From Humibacter ginsenosidimutans (lineage in GTDB: Bacteria; Actinomycetota; Actinomycetes; Actinomycetales; Microbacteriaceae), in NCBI RefSeq assembly GCF_007859675.1, contig NZ_CP042305.1:4119639-4183638 (forward strand): a stretch of DNA of 64,000 nt, given 5' to 3'. Below the pieces are notes generated by a model. The model was not told the origin of the DNA and did not search any database. It saw only the letters and a program-made list of their open reading frames with translations. How positions within the stretch are numbered: the stretch's first letter is position 1; each line of letters begins with the position of its first letter. The position numbers and the translations under genes are program-made. Below, one piece after another: positions 18,787 to 31,066 of this stretch.

Positions 18787-19790
18787 GCCGCCTTCTCCTT
18801 CTGCGTGCTGTCGTTCTGCTTCGTGTCGCCGTCGGCGCCGGTCGTCGCCGGGCGTCCGGTGAGCGTGAGGAACACGTCGTCGAGGGTCGGTCCCACGATC
18901 GCGATGTCCGTCACCTGGATGCCCGCGCTCGCCGTGTGCGCGAGGAAGCCACGGATGTCCGCGACGGCATCCACCGTCGGCATCCGCACAGCCGTGTCGT
19001 CGTCGACGACCTCGACGCCCGCCTTGCCGCCGGCCGATGCCGCGGCTCGCTGCGCGTCATCCCTGGTCTCGAAGGTGAAGACGATGTGGTCACCGCTCAC
19101 CTGCGACTTGAGCTCATCGGGAGTGCCCGTGGCGACGATGACGCCGCCGTCGATGACGCCGACGCGGTCGGCGAGCCGTTCTGCCTCGTCGAGATACTGC
19201 GTGGTGAGCAGGATGGTCGTGCCCGCGTTCGCGAGCTCGTCGACGAGCGACCAGAGCTGGGCTCTGCTGCGCGGGTCGAGCCCCGTCGTCGGCTCATCGA
19301 GAAAGAGCACGGGCGGCGTGGCCACCAGGCTGATCGCGAGGTCGAGTCGGCGGCGCATTCCGCCCGAATAGCCGCCGACCCTCTTGTTCGCGGCGTCCAT
19401 GAGGTCGAACGCCTCGAGCAGGTGCCGTACCCGGCCTCTGCGCTCGGCTCGTGGCACGTGGTTCAGCGTGGCCATCATGGCGAGGTTCTCGGTGCCGGTC
19501 TGGAACTCGTCGACCGAGGCGTACTGGCCGGTGAGCGCGAACATCCGCTTCGCCTGAGCCGGCCGCGCCAGCACGTCGACGCCGCCGATGCGCGCGCTCC
19601 CGGCGTCGGGCCGCACCAGCGTGGAGAGGATGTTCACCGTCGTGGTCTTGCCGGCACCGTTGGGGCCGAGCAGCGCGTAGATCTCGCCGCGCCCCACGTG
19701 CAGGTCGACGCCGTCGAGCACCGCGTGCTTTCCGTACGCCTTGCGCAGTCCGGTCACCTCGATGACCGGCTGCCGATGTGTCGTGGTCAT
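18783..19790 (-). CDS. ABC exporter ATP-binding protein (DrrA-like)
   Basis: 335 residues. Walker A is GPNGAGKTTT, the signature YSGGMRRRLDLA, Walker B VLFLDEPTTGLDPRSR, and the switch region TTQYLDEAERLADR. The C-terminal extension (about 230-310) is the DrrA-type domain that contacts the permease, and the end is charged. First gene of a two-gene unit with the permease (ATGA overlap). The TetR regulator lies further downstream. The promoter region (19791-19944) is unusually AT-rich and repeat-bearing. Confidence 0.93.
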   Translation of the reverse strand: MTTTHRQPVIEVTGLRKAYGKHAVLDGVDLHVGRGEIYALLGPNGAGKTTTVNILSTLVRPDAGSARIGGVDVLARPAQAKRMFALTGQYASVDEFQTGTENLAMMATLNHVPRAERRGRVRHLLEAFDLMDAANKRVGGYSGGMRRRLDLAISLVATPPVLFLDEPTTGLDPRSRAQLWSLVDELANAGTTILLTTQYLDEAERLADRVGVIDGGVIVATGTPDELKSQVSGDHIVFTFETRDDAQRAAASAGGKAGVEVVDDDTAVRMPTVDAVADIRGFLAHTASAGIQVTDIAIVGPTLDDVFLTLTGRPATTGADGDTKQNDSTQKEKAA

Positions 19791-19834
19791 GCCATCGCCT
19801 TCCCTTCGATCTGTGTATGGCGTACTCGAAGTGT

Positions 19835-19865
19835 ATTACATAAACAGTGTGCGATGTAAACAGTG
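19835..19865 (-). promoter_or_regulatory. Promoter/operator of the DrrAB-type exporter with direct repeats
   Basis: On the minus strand TTTACA, a 16-base spacer and TAATAC form a plausible -35/-10 pair. Two copies of CACTGTTTA lie 16 bases apart (plus-strand TAAACAGTG at 19841-19849 and 19857-19865), covering the -35 and the spacer. This is a natural place for repressor binding, perhaps by the nearby TetR protein. The AT-rich stretch stands out against its surroundings. Confidence 0.5.
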
Positions 19866-19929
19866 AGTTTTCAAACAGCAAGGCGCTGCGGTCACGCGGC
19901 GATCACAGGGACGGTCCCTTCTCACCGAA

Positions 19930-19935
19930 TAGAAT
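19930..19935 (+). promoter_or_regulatory. -10 element (TAGAAT) just upstream of tsaC
   Basis: TAGAAT ends nine bases before the ATG of the threonylcarbamoyl-AMP synthase gene, so the transcript would have almost no leader. No ribosome site is present in the gap, which supports a leaderless or near-leaderless mRNA. Confidence 0.5.
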
Positions 19936-19944
19936 CGCTGGGTC

Positions 19945-20655
19945 ATGACCTCCTTCTTCGACTGCTCCGACGACGACGGGCTCGCCGAGGGCACCAAGCA
20001 AGCGCGTGCCTCGATCGAGTCCGGCGAGCTCATCGTCCTGCCCACCGACACCGTCTACGGCATCGGCGCCGACGCCTTCAGCGCGGCCGCCGTCACGGCG
20101 CTCCTGAACGCGAAGGGCCGCGACCGCCAGTCGCCGCCGCCCGTGCTCATCCCCGCTCTCGCCACGCTCGACGCACTCGCGGAGACCGTTCCGCAGGAGG
20201 CGCGCGATCTCGCGGGCGCCTTCTGGCCCGGCGGCCTCACGATCGTGCTGCCCGCACAGCCGTCCCTCTCCTGGGACCTCGGCGAGACCAAGGGCACCGT
20301 CGCGCTGCGCATGCCGAACAACCCCATCGCGCTGGCGCTGCTGCGCTCCACCGGTCCGCTTGCCGTGTCGTCGGCGAACAAGACCGGTATGCCGGCGGCC
20401 ACCACGGCCCGAGGGGCCGAGGAGATGCTCGGCGAGTCCGTGCAGGTCTATCTCGACGGCGGTACGGTGGGCGTCGACTACGCGGACGCCGATGTGACGG
20501 AGACCTCATCGACGATCGTGGATGCCACGGCGCTCGCCTCCGGCTCGGGCAAGCTGCGCATCCTGCGTCACGGCGTCATCTCCGATGAGCAGATCCGCGA
20601 GGTCGTCGGCGACGCGCTCGACGACGAGCCGGCAGGGGATCAGCAGCCCACATGA
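19945..20655 (+). CDS. tsaC: L-threonylcarbamoyladenylate synthase (Sua5/YrdC family)
   Basis: Makes threonylcarbamoyl-AMP from threonine, bicarbonate and ATP for the t6A modification of ANN-reading tRNAs. 236 residues. The YrdC fold shows LPTDTVYGIGADA, the basic KGRDRQSPPPVLI motif, FWPGGLTIVLPAQ and LAVSSANKTGMPAATT. The C-terminal Sua5 domain is not evident beyond a short tail. It sits between prmC and wecA as in mycobacteria (Rv1301). Four-base overlap with wecA. Confidence 0.93.
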   Translation: MTSFFDCSDDDGLAEGTKQARASIESGELIVLPTDTVYGIGADAFSAAAVTALLNAKGRDRQSPPPVLIPALATLDALAETVPQEARDLAGAFWPGGLTIVLPAQPSLSWDLGETKGTVALRMPNNPIALALLRSTGPLAVSSANKTGMPAATTARGAEEMLGESVQVYLDGGTVGVDYADADVTETSSTIVDATALASGSGKLRILRHGVISDEQIREVVGDALDDEPAGDQQPT

Positions 20656-21830
20656 AGCTTCTCCTGGCCATCGGTCTGATCACGGCGATCGTGACGTTCG
20701 TGCTTTCGATCGTGGTGTGGCGGGTGGCGCTGAAGTACAAGCTGTACCCCCGCATCCGCGAGCGCGACGTGCACACCAGACCCACGCCGAGGCTGGGCGG
20801 TGTCGCCATGTTCCTCGGCATCGTCGTGGCGTTCGGCGTCGCCTACCTGTTCTCCTCGAGCTTCCCCTTGCTCGGCGTCGTGTTCTCCGACCCGACCCCG
20901 GTGCTGGCCATCCTCGGCGCAGCACTGCTGATCGTCGTGATCGGCGTCGCCGACGACCTGTGGGACCTCGACTGGATGACCAAGCTCGCCGGACAGTTCG
21001 TGGCCGCCGGTCTCGTCGCGTGGCTGGGCGTGCAGATCTACTCGCTGCCGCTCGGCGGCGGAGTGACGGTCGGTTCCCCCACGATGAGCGTGGTCATGAC
21101 CGTGTTCGCGATCGTGCTCGTGATGAACGCGATCAACTTCATCGACGGATTGGACGGCCTGGTCGCCGGCGTCGCGCTCATCGCCAACGGCGTGTTCTTC
21201 ATCTACAGCTACCTGATCACCGTGCGCACCAGTCCCTCGAACTACTTCAGCCTCGCCTCGGTGATCGCGATCATCCTCGTGGGGGCCTGCGCTGGCTTCC
21301 TTCCGCTGAACTGGCATCCGGCGCGCATGTTCATGGGCGACACCGGGGCACTGCTCGTCGGTCTGCTGATGGCATGCTCCGCGATCGCGGTCACGGGCCA
21401 GATCGAGCCCTCCGCCCTGCAGCAGGGCGGCGCCAGATCGCTGTTCCCCGCCTTCATCCCGATCATCCTGCCGTTCGCCGTGCTGATCGTTCCTCTGCTC
21501 GACTTCGTGTTGGCGGTGTTCCGCCGGGTACGGGCCGGAAAGTCACCGTTCAGCGCCGACCGCAAGCATCTGCACCATCGTCTGCTCGACATGGGGCATT
21601 CCCAGCTGCAGGCCGTGCTCATCTTCTACGCCTGGACCGCCGTCGTCTCCGTGGGATGCCTGCTCTTCTTCTTCCAGCCCATCTGGCCGGCCGTGCTGTT
21701 CCTGTGCGTCGGCCTCGTGGTGTGCACGGCGTTCACGCTCGCTCCGCTGGGGCGGCGCAAGACGGCGGACCCGCTCGCGGTCGGCGCACCCGACGACACC
21801 GCACCGAGACCGAAAGACGAGATCCGATGA
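20652..21830 (+). CDS. wecA: Undecaprenyl-phosphate GlcNAc-1-phosphate transferase
   Basis: Integral membrane transferase (MraY/WecA family) that loads a sugar-1-phosphate onto decaprenyl/undecaprenyl phosphate, starting arabinogalactan or other wall glycan synthesis. 392 residues, about ten membrane helices. Conserved cytoplasmic motifs: DDLWDLDWMTKLAGQ, NAINFIDGLDGLVAG, HPARMFMGDTGALL and the HLHHRLLDMGHSQ His-rich loop of the WecA branch. Overlaps tsaC and the next gene by ATGA on both sides. Orthologue position matches mycobacterial rfe (Rv1302). Confidence 0.94.
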   Translation: MKLLLAIGLITAIVTFVLSIVVWRVALKYKLYPRIRERDVHTRPTPRLGGVAMFLGIVVAFGVAYLFSSSFPLLGVVFSDPTPVLAILGAALLIVVIGVADDLWDLDWMTKLAGQFVAAGLVAWLGVQIYSLPLGGGVTVGSPTMSVVMTVFAIVLVMNAINFIDGLDGLVAGVALIANGVFFIYSYLITVRTSPSNYFSLASVIAIILVGACAGFLPLNWHPARMFMGDTGALLVGLLMACSAIAVTGQIEPSALQQGGARSLFPAFIPIILPFAVLIVPLLDFVLAVFRRVRAGKSPFSADRKHLHHRLLDMGHSQLQAVLIFYAWTAVVSVGCLLFFFQPIWPAVLFLCVGLVVCTAFTLAPLGRRKTADPLAVGAPDDTAPRPKDEIR

Positions 21831-22348
21831 CCGATCGACCGAACGGGGCCCGCAATCCCCGCACCAAGACGCGGCTCAGCGCTGCGCCGATGCTGAAGCG
21901 GGCACTCCGCGACGGAGCGATCTTCGCCGCGGTCGTGACCGTGGTCGGAGCGGTGGTCGGGATGCTCGTCGCCGGCCTTCCCGGACTCTGGGGCGGAGTG
22001 CTCGGCGGCATCCTCTCGGCAGTCTTCCTCGGTATCACCGCTGTCAGCATCCTCATCGGCGGACGCCTCGCGAAGGGCGACCTGACCTCGCCGGTGTTCT
22101 TCGGAACGGTGATCGGCACGTACTTCGTCAAGCTCGTCATCTTCGTGGTGCTGACGCTGTTGCTGCGCTCGCAGTCGTGGATCGACGGACGCGTCTACTT
22201 CGTGGTCGTGATCATCGTCGTGCTCGGCTCGCTCGTGCTCGATCTCGTCGCCTTTGCACGCACCCGCGTTCCCTATGCAAGTGATGTGACTTTGCCTGGA
22301 GAAGAAGAGCGAGGTCTTGACGAGCGAGACCCGGAAGACCGGTCCTGA
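21827..22348 (+). CDS. AtpI-like membrane protein ahead of the ATP synthase operon
   Basis: 173 residues with four hydrophobic helices (FAAVVTVVGAVVGMLVAGLP, GGVLGGILSAVFLGITAVSI, FVKLVIFVVLTLLL, YFVVVIIVVLGSLVLDLVAF). The N-terminus is basic and the C-terminus acidic. Position directly before atpB and topology match the AtpI / Rv1303 type of protein, which helps c-ring assembly in some bacteria. Sequence alone does not prove that role. The start overlaps the wecA stop by four bases. Confidence 0.75.
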   Translation: MTDRPNGARNPRTKTRLSAAPMLKRALRDGAIFAAVVTVVGAVVGMLVAGLPGLWGGVLGGILSAVFLGITAVSILIGGRLAKGDLTSPVFFGTVIGTYFVKLVIFVVLTLLLRSQSWIDGRVYFVVVIIVVLGSLVLDLVAFARTRVPYASDVTLPGEEERGLDERDPEDRS

Positions 22349-22371
22349 CGCCGTTTGGTCTTTGATATGCT
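22344..22371 (+). promoter_or_regulatory. Candidate promoter of the atp operon
   Basis: TATGCT at 22366-22371 fits the -10 consensus, with CCTGAC (22344-22349) 16 bases upstream as a partial -35. It overlaps the end of the AtpI-like gene and lies 84 bases before atpB. Confidence 0.4.
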
Positions 22372-22455
22372 GTCTTCTGCCACCCCCGACCCCGTTCCTT
22401 TTCTGAACGCCTGACGCCGGAGAATGCTCTGATAACGCCAACACTTCTCACTACG

Positions 22456-23259
22456 GTGCTGTCTGCCAACGGCAATGGCTCTGACGGCGGCTTCACCGGT
22501 CCCTCGATCGACGACTTCTTCCCTCCCGCGGTTCTCTTCGCGGGAACGCCGTTCGAAATGAACCGCGTGATGCTCATCCGCGTTCTGGTCCTCGTTCTGC
22601 TGATCCTGGTCTTCTGGCTGGGCACGCGGAACATGAAGCTGCGCCCCTCGCGCATCCAGACCGCGTTCGAGTACATGGTCGGGTTCGTGCGCAACGGCAT
22701 CATCTACGACACGCTCGGCGAGCGGATCGGCAAGCGCTACGAGCCGATCCTGTTCACGTTCTTCTTCCTCATCCTCGGCATGAACCTGATGGGATCCATT
22801 CCGGGGTTCCAGCTCGCGCCCACCGCACTGATCGGCCTTCCTCTCGTGATGGCGGTGGTCTCGTGGGGCATGTTCATCTACGCGGGCATGCGGGAGAAGG
22901 GGTGGCGGTTCTGGAAGGACTCGCTGTTCGTCCCCGGTGTTCCGTGGTTCCTCTACCCGCTGCTCGCCCCGCTGGAGTTCCTCTCCACCTTCATCGTGCG
23001 TCCGGTGACGCTGACGCTCCGACTCACGATGAACATGCTGGCCGGGCACATGCTCGCCGTGCTGTGCTTCCTGGCGACCCAGTTCTTCTTCTTCACGGTG
23101 CTCGCCGACGGCAACCTGCTCGGCCTGCTCGGCATCGGATCCTTCGCCTTCGCCATCGTCTTCACCGTCCTCGACCTGTTCGTCGCGGTGCTTCAGGCGT
23201 ACGTCTTCGCGATCCTCTCTGCCATCTACATCCAGCTCGCGGTCGCCGAAGAGCACTGA
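22456..23259 (+). CDS. atpB: ATP synthase Fo subunit a
   Basis: Proton half-channel of the Fo motor. About 267 residues, five to six membrane helices. The essential Arg is in the TLRLTMNMLAGHMLAVL helix facing the c-ring. The last helices (AVLQAYVFAILSAIYIQLA) carry the conserved Gln and Tyr of the outlet channel. Start is uncertain. The GTG at 22456 has no ribosome site. A CTG at 22429 in the same frame sits six bases after GGAG and would add nine residues (LITPTLLTT). Confidence 0.95.
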   Translation: MLSANGNGSDGGFTGPSIDDFFPPAVLFAGTPFEMNRVMLIRVLVLVLLILVFWLGTRNMKLRPSRIQTAFEYMVGFVRNGIIYDTLGERIGKRYEPILFTFFFLILGMNLMGSIPGFQLAPTALIGLPLVMAVVSWGMFIYAGMREKGWRFWKDSLFVPGVPWFLYPLLAPLEFLSTFIVRPVTLTLRLTMNMLAGHMLAVLCFLATQFFFFTVLADGNLLGLLGIGSFAFAIVFTVLDLFVAVLQAYVFAILSAIYIQLAVAEEH

Positions 23260-23532
<273 letters not shown>

Positions 23533-23580
23533 TAGGTGCTGTCGATCCCATTTGTCGGCATTCTGAGCCAAGGAGTTTGA

Positions 23581-24132
23581 GTGCTTAGCGCCCTCGTCAC
23601 CGCAGCGGAAGAGACCCACAGCCCGGTCCTTCCGTCCATTCCGGATCTGCTCTGGGGAACGATCGTCTTCCTGATCCTCCTCGTGTTCTTCCTCCGTTAT
23701 GCGCTTCCGCGGCTCAACAAGCTCCTCGACGAGCGTCGCGAGGCCATCGATGGCAACATCGCTCGTGCCGAGCGCCTGCAGAACGAGGCCAATGAGGCGC
23801 TCGAGCACTACACGGCTCAGCTCGCAGAGGCCCGCTCAGAGGCGGGACGCATCCGGGAGCAGGCTCGTGCCGATGGCGCGGGCATCATCGCCGAGATGAA
23901 GGAGCAGGCCACGGCAGAGGCCGCCCGCATCACGGCGAACGTGCAGGTGCAGCTCGAGTCGGAGCGCGCAGCCGCCCTCGCATCGCTGCGCAACGACGTC
24001 GGCACCCTCGCCCTCGACCTCGCGTCGAGCATCGTCGGTGAGGTGCTCTCCGACGACAAGCGCGCCGAGGCCATCGTCGACCGCTTCCTGGCCGACCTCG
24101 AGGCCGACGAGAAGTCGAAGGCTGGCAAGTAG
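23581..24132 (+). CDS. atpF: ATP synthase Fo subunit b
   Basis: Peripheral stalk subunit. 183 residues: one membrane helix near the N-terminus (LWGTIVFLILLVFFLRYALP, about 23-42) followed by a long Ala/Glu/Arg coiled coil that reaches to subunit delta. GTG start with AAGGAG nine bases upstream. Its stop overlaps the atpH start by one base. Unlike mycobacteria, b and delta are separate proteins, not a fusion. Confidence 0.95.
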   Translation: MLSALVTAAEETHSPVLPSIPDLLWGTIVFLILLVFFLRYALPRLNKLLDERREAIDGNIARAERLQNEANEALEHYTAQLAEARSEAGRIREQARADGAGIIAEMKEQATAEAARITANVQVQLESERAAALASLRNDVGTLALDLASSIVGEVLSDDKRAEAIVDRFLADLEADEKSKAGK

Positions 24133-24917
24133 TGGGATCAGCGACTCGAGAGTCTCTCGCCGCGGCGGAGGCGGCCCTTTCGGCCGCTCCGACCGTGACG
24201 ATCCAGACCGGTGAGCAACTGCTGTCGGCCGGCCGGATCATCGATGGATCGGCGCAGCTCCGCTCGGTGCTGTCCGACCCCGACTCGGCGAACAAGGGTC
24301 AGCTCGTCCGCACGATCTTCCGGTCGCTCGATGAGACCGCGTCGTCGCTCCTCGTCGGCATGGCGGACTCCAGGTGGTCGAGCACCGATCAGTTCCTCGA
24401 CGCGGTCGAGGAGATCGGCATCCGCGCGATCGCCAGGGCATCCGGCGACGACGGGACCATCGAGTCCGAGCTGTTCTCCTTCGCCAAGGCCGTCGAGAGC
24501 GACGCAGAGCTGGAACTCGCGCTCGGCAGCAAGCTGGGCGATCCCGAGCGTCGGGTCGCCCTCGTCGATGCGCTGCTGACCGGCCGCGCGTCCGAGGCGA
24601 CCATCGTGCTGCTGCGCTACGTCGTGCAGAACCAGCGCGGCAGGCGTATCGGTGAGTTGATCTCGCGAGTGGCCGACATCGTCGCCCACGATGCCGACGC
24701 CATCGTCGTCACGCTCACGGCGGCGACGGCGCCGACGACCGAGCAGCTCGACCGCCTTCGCACCGCGCTCACCGCCCGGTACGGTCGCACGCCCCGCTTC
24801 GACGTCACCGTCGATCCCGAACTCGTCGGAGGCCTGCGCGTGCAGGTGGGCGACGAAGTGATCGACGGCAGCATCGCCAACCGCCTCGCAGATCTGCGAC
24901 TTCGACTCGCCGGCTGA
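24132..24917 (+). CDS. atpH: ATP synthase F1 subunit delta
   Basis: Connects the top of F1 to the b stalk. 261 residues, longer than the ~180 of E. coli because of an N-terminal extension typical of Micrococcales. The C-terminal OSCP-like signature is [23 protein letters not shown] start overlaps the atpF stop by one base. Not fused to b. Confidence 0.94.
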   Translation: MGSATRESLAAAEAALSAAPTVTIQTGEQLLSAGRIIDGSAQLRSVLSDPDSANKGQLVRTIFRSLDETASSLLVGMADSRWSSTDQFLDAVEEIGIRAIARASGDDGTIESELFSFAKAVESDAELELALGSKLGDPERRVALVDALLTGRASEATIVLLRYVVQNQRGRRIGELISRVADIVAHDADAIVVTLTAATAPTTEQLDRLRTALTARYGRTPRFDVTVDPELVGGLRVQVGDEVIDGSIANRLADLRLRLAG

Positions 24918-24951
24918 CGCCGGCCCACGAGCACAACCCAAGGAAAACCAA

Positions 24952-26589
<1,638 letters not shown>

Positions 26590-26631
26590 CCCGTATCGAT
26601 CAGACACCGACGAGAGTAAGACAGGAGTCCC

Positions 26632-29051
<2,420 letters not shown>

Positions 29052-29053
29052 CC

Positions 29054-29314
29054 ATGGCCACGCTGAAGGTCAGCGTCGTCTCGGCGGACCGCGAGGTCTG
29101 GACGGGCGAGGCAGCCATGGTCGTCGCGCGCACCGTCGTGGGTGAGCTGGGCATCCTGGCTGGTCACCAGCCGGTGCTCGGCGTGCTCGCGGAGGGCGAG
29201 GTGCGGATCACGCTCCCAGGGGGAGAACGTCTGGTCGTCGACGCCGCGGACGGGTTCGTGTCGTTCGAGAACAACCAGCTGTCTGTCGTCGCGAGCAAGG
29301 CTCAATTGGTCTGA
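29054..29314 (+). CDS. atpC: ATP synthase F1 subunit epsilon, short form
   Basis: 86 residues consisting only of the N-terminal beta sandwich (LKVSVVSADREVWTGEA, GELGILAGHQPVLGVL). The C-terminal two-helix domain that brakes ATP hydrolysis in other bacteria (proteins of 120-140 residues) is missing. The ORF ends cleanly at a TGA with no sign of a lost downstream frame, so this looks like a natural short form. Two bases separate it from atpD. Confidence 0.94.
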   Translation: MATLKVSVVSADREVWTGEAAMVVARTVVGELGILAGHQPVLGVLAEGEVRITLPGGERLVVDAADGFVSFENNQLSVVASKAQLV

Positions 29315-29351
29315 GCTCGCTTCGAGCGCGCCGAGTTCGATGGGGGATCGA

Positions 29352-29927
29352 ATGCCCGACAAAGGGGAAAGCGTCGAGCGGCAGTTCGGCGACGTCAGAA
29401 TCCCGATTCTGATCGCGATGGCCGGGCTGCCGGGGGCCGGCAAGTCGACGATCGCCGAGGTGATCAGCGCCAGGCTCGGCGCCACGATCGTGTCGGTGGA
29501 CCCGATCGAGTCGGCCATCCTGCACGCGGGCATCGACGCCGACCAGCCGACCGGCCTGGCCGCGTACCTCGTTGCCGAGACTCTCGCCGAGCAGGTGCTC
29601 ATGTCGGGCCACAGCGTGATCGTCGACGCGGTCAACGCGGTGGAGCCGGCCCGGCTGCAGTGGCGCGATCTCGCCAAGCGCGCGGATGTGCCGTTGCGCG
29701 TGATCGAGGTGGAGTGCTCCGATGCCGATCTGCATCGCGAGCGTCTCGAGAAGCGTGTGCGCAACCTGCCGCATTTCGAAGAGCCCTCGTGGCGCGCCGT
29801 CGAACAGAGCCTGGAGGACTATCAGCCGTGGAAGGGCGAAGTCGCCGAACTGCCCAGGATCACCCTGGACACCGTGAACGCGCTCGGTCAGAACGTGGAC
29901 GCGGCGGCGCGCTTTCTCGCGCCCTGA
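29352..29927 (+). CDS. P-loop kinase of the AAA_33/zeta-like type
   Basis: 191 residues. Walker A GLPGAGKSTIAEVI at about 25-38, an SVDPIE segment, and a likely Walker B DAVNAVEPARLQW. A basic lid (HRERLEKRVRNLP) follows. This architecture occurs in nucleotide, sugar or antibiotic kinases of unknown substrate. Start: ATG 29352 (MPDKGES) after GGGGGATCG; ATG 29340 is an alternative four residues earlier. It is 37 bases after atpC and 19 bases before yaaA. Confidence 0.75.
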   Translation: MPDKGESVERQFGDVRIPILIAMAGLPGAGKSTIAEVISARLGATIVSVDPIESAILHAGIDADQPTGLAAYLVAETLAEQVLMSGHSVIVDAVNAVEPARLQWRDLAKRADVPLRVIEVECSDADLHRERLEKRVRNLPHFEEPSWRAVEQSLEDYQPWKGEVAELPRITLDTVNALGQNVDAAARFLAP

Positions 29928-29946
29928 GCCGCCGCGCGGCGGCCTC

Positions 29947-30705
29947 GTGCTGATCCTGCTGCCGCCCTCCGAGTCGAAGCGCACCGGCGGGGCAGGCAAG
30001 GCGCGGCTCGACCTCCACTCTCTGCGCTTTCCCGAGCTGCGCCGTGCTCGTGAGGTCGCATCGATGGCGCTCGCAGTGCTCGCACGCGATGTCTCGGCCG
30101 AGGACGCCGCGAAGCAACTGGGCATCCCGCCCACCCTGGTGCACGAGGTCGCAGCGAACGCCGCCCTCTTCGACTCGCCGCTGATGCCGGCGATCGATCG
30201 CTACACCGGGGTGCTGTACGACGCACTGGATGCCGCAAGCCTGCCCTCCGAGGCTCGTCGCCACCTCGGTCGCACGGTGGCTGTGCATTCGGCTGTCTTC
30301 GGCCCTGTCGGCGCGCTCGACCGCATCCCCGACTATCGCATGTCGGCGACGTCACGTTTGCCGGGCATCCGCCTGAAGCAGCTCTGGGCGCCGGCCGTCT
30401 CCGCGGTGCTGGCGGTGGCATCCGGGCCCGTCGTCGACCTGCGCTCCGAGAGCTATGTCGCGCTCGGACCGGTGACGGGTGTTCGCGACGATGCGGCGTA
30501 CGTGCGCGTGATGACGGAGGGCGACGACGGCGTGCGTCGCGCACTCAACCACTTCAACAAGCATGCCAAGGGGATGCTCGTGCGCGCCTTCGCTCTCGAC
30601 CGTCCGCGCATCCGCTCGATCGCCGGCTTCGTGGACTGGGCGCGCGGAGCGGGCTTCCGCATGGAATCCGCAGGTGATCAGGAGGTTCGGCTCCTGGTCG
30701 ACTGA
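29947..30705 (+). CDS. yaaA: YaaA-family peroxide stress protein
   Basis: 252 residues, DUF328/YaaA family. Landmarks are the N-terminal LILLPPSESKR, YTGVLYDALDA, VHSAVFGPVGALDRIPDYR and the C-terminal FNKHAKGMLVRAF. In E. coli YaaA lowers intracellular iron toxicity during hydrogen peroxide stress and has a DNA-binding helix-hairpin-helix. GTG start. No regulator site for OxyR was recognised upstream. Confidence 0.92.
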   Translation: MLILLPPSESKRTGGAGKARLDLHSLRFPELRRAREVASMALAVLARDVSAEDAAKQLGIPPTLVHEVAANAALFDSPLMPAIDRYTGVLYDALDAASLPSEARRHLGRTVAVHSAVFGPVGALDRIPDYRMSATSRLPGIRLKQLWAPAVSAVLAVASGPVVDLRSESYVALGPVTGVRDDAAYVRVMTEGDDGVRRALNHFNKHAKGMLVRAFALDRPRIRSIAGFVDWARGAGFRMESAGDQEVRLLVD

Positions 30706-31066
30706 GCTAGGATCGGGATTGTGCCAGCGGGGGTCGGCACGATTCGTTGCGGCGACGCCCGGGCCACTCAATCAGGGCGTTCGCGGTGTTCTCTTGTTGC
30801 GTCTTCATCGCGGGCGAACGCAATACCGTCGGGTCGGCGAATGAGGTCGGCGCACGTCCCCTCCGCGCGCCAGAATGATCGTTCACGGTGCGATGACCGG
30901 GTTTCTGATCGCCTGCGGTCGGGCAAGTGCGATACCGGTCACCACGAGGCACACCGTCAGGATCATCAGACCACCGCCGACCCGGCCTTGTCTGCTACGC
31001 GGCGCGCTGAGAGTCGGGAGTTCGCGAACGATCGTGGCGTGCGCGCCGTCGCAGGCAGGCGGCGTG
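30706..31066. other. 361-base gap without a supported gene
   Basis: Between yaaA and tag. TAGGAT (30708-30713) followed seven bases later by GTG resembles the leaderless starts seen elsewhere here, but the frame it opens has no protein-like composition. On the minus strand a short hydrophobic stretch (MILTVCLVVTGIALARP, ending near 30883) could be the end of a tiny membrane protein, without a convincing start. No RNA structure was recognised. Confidence 0.5.
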
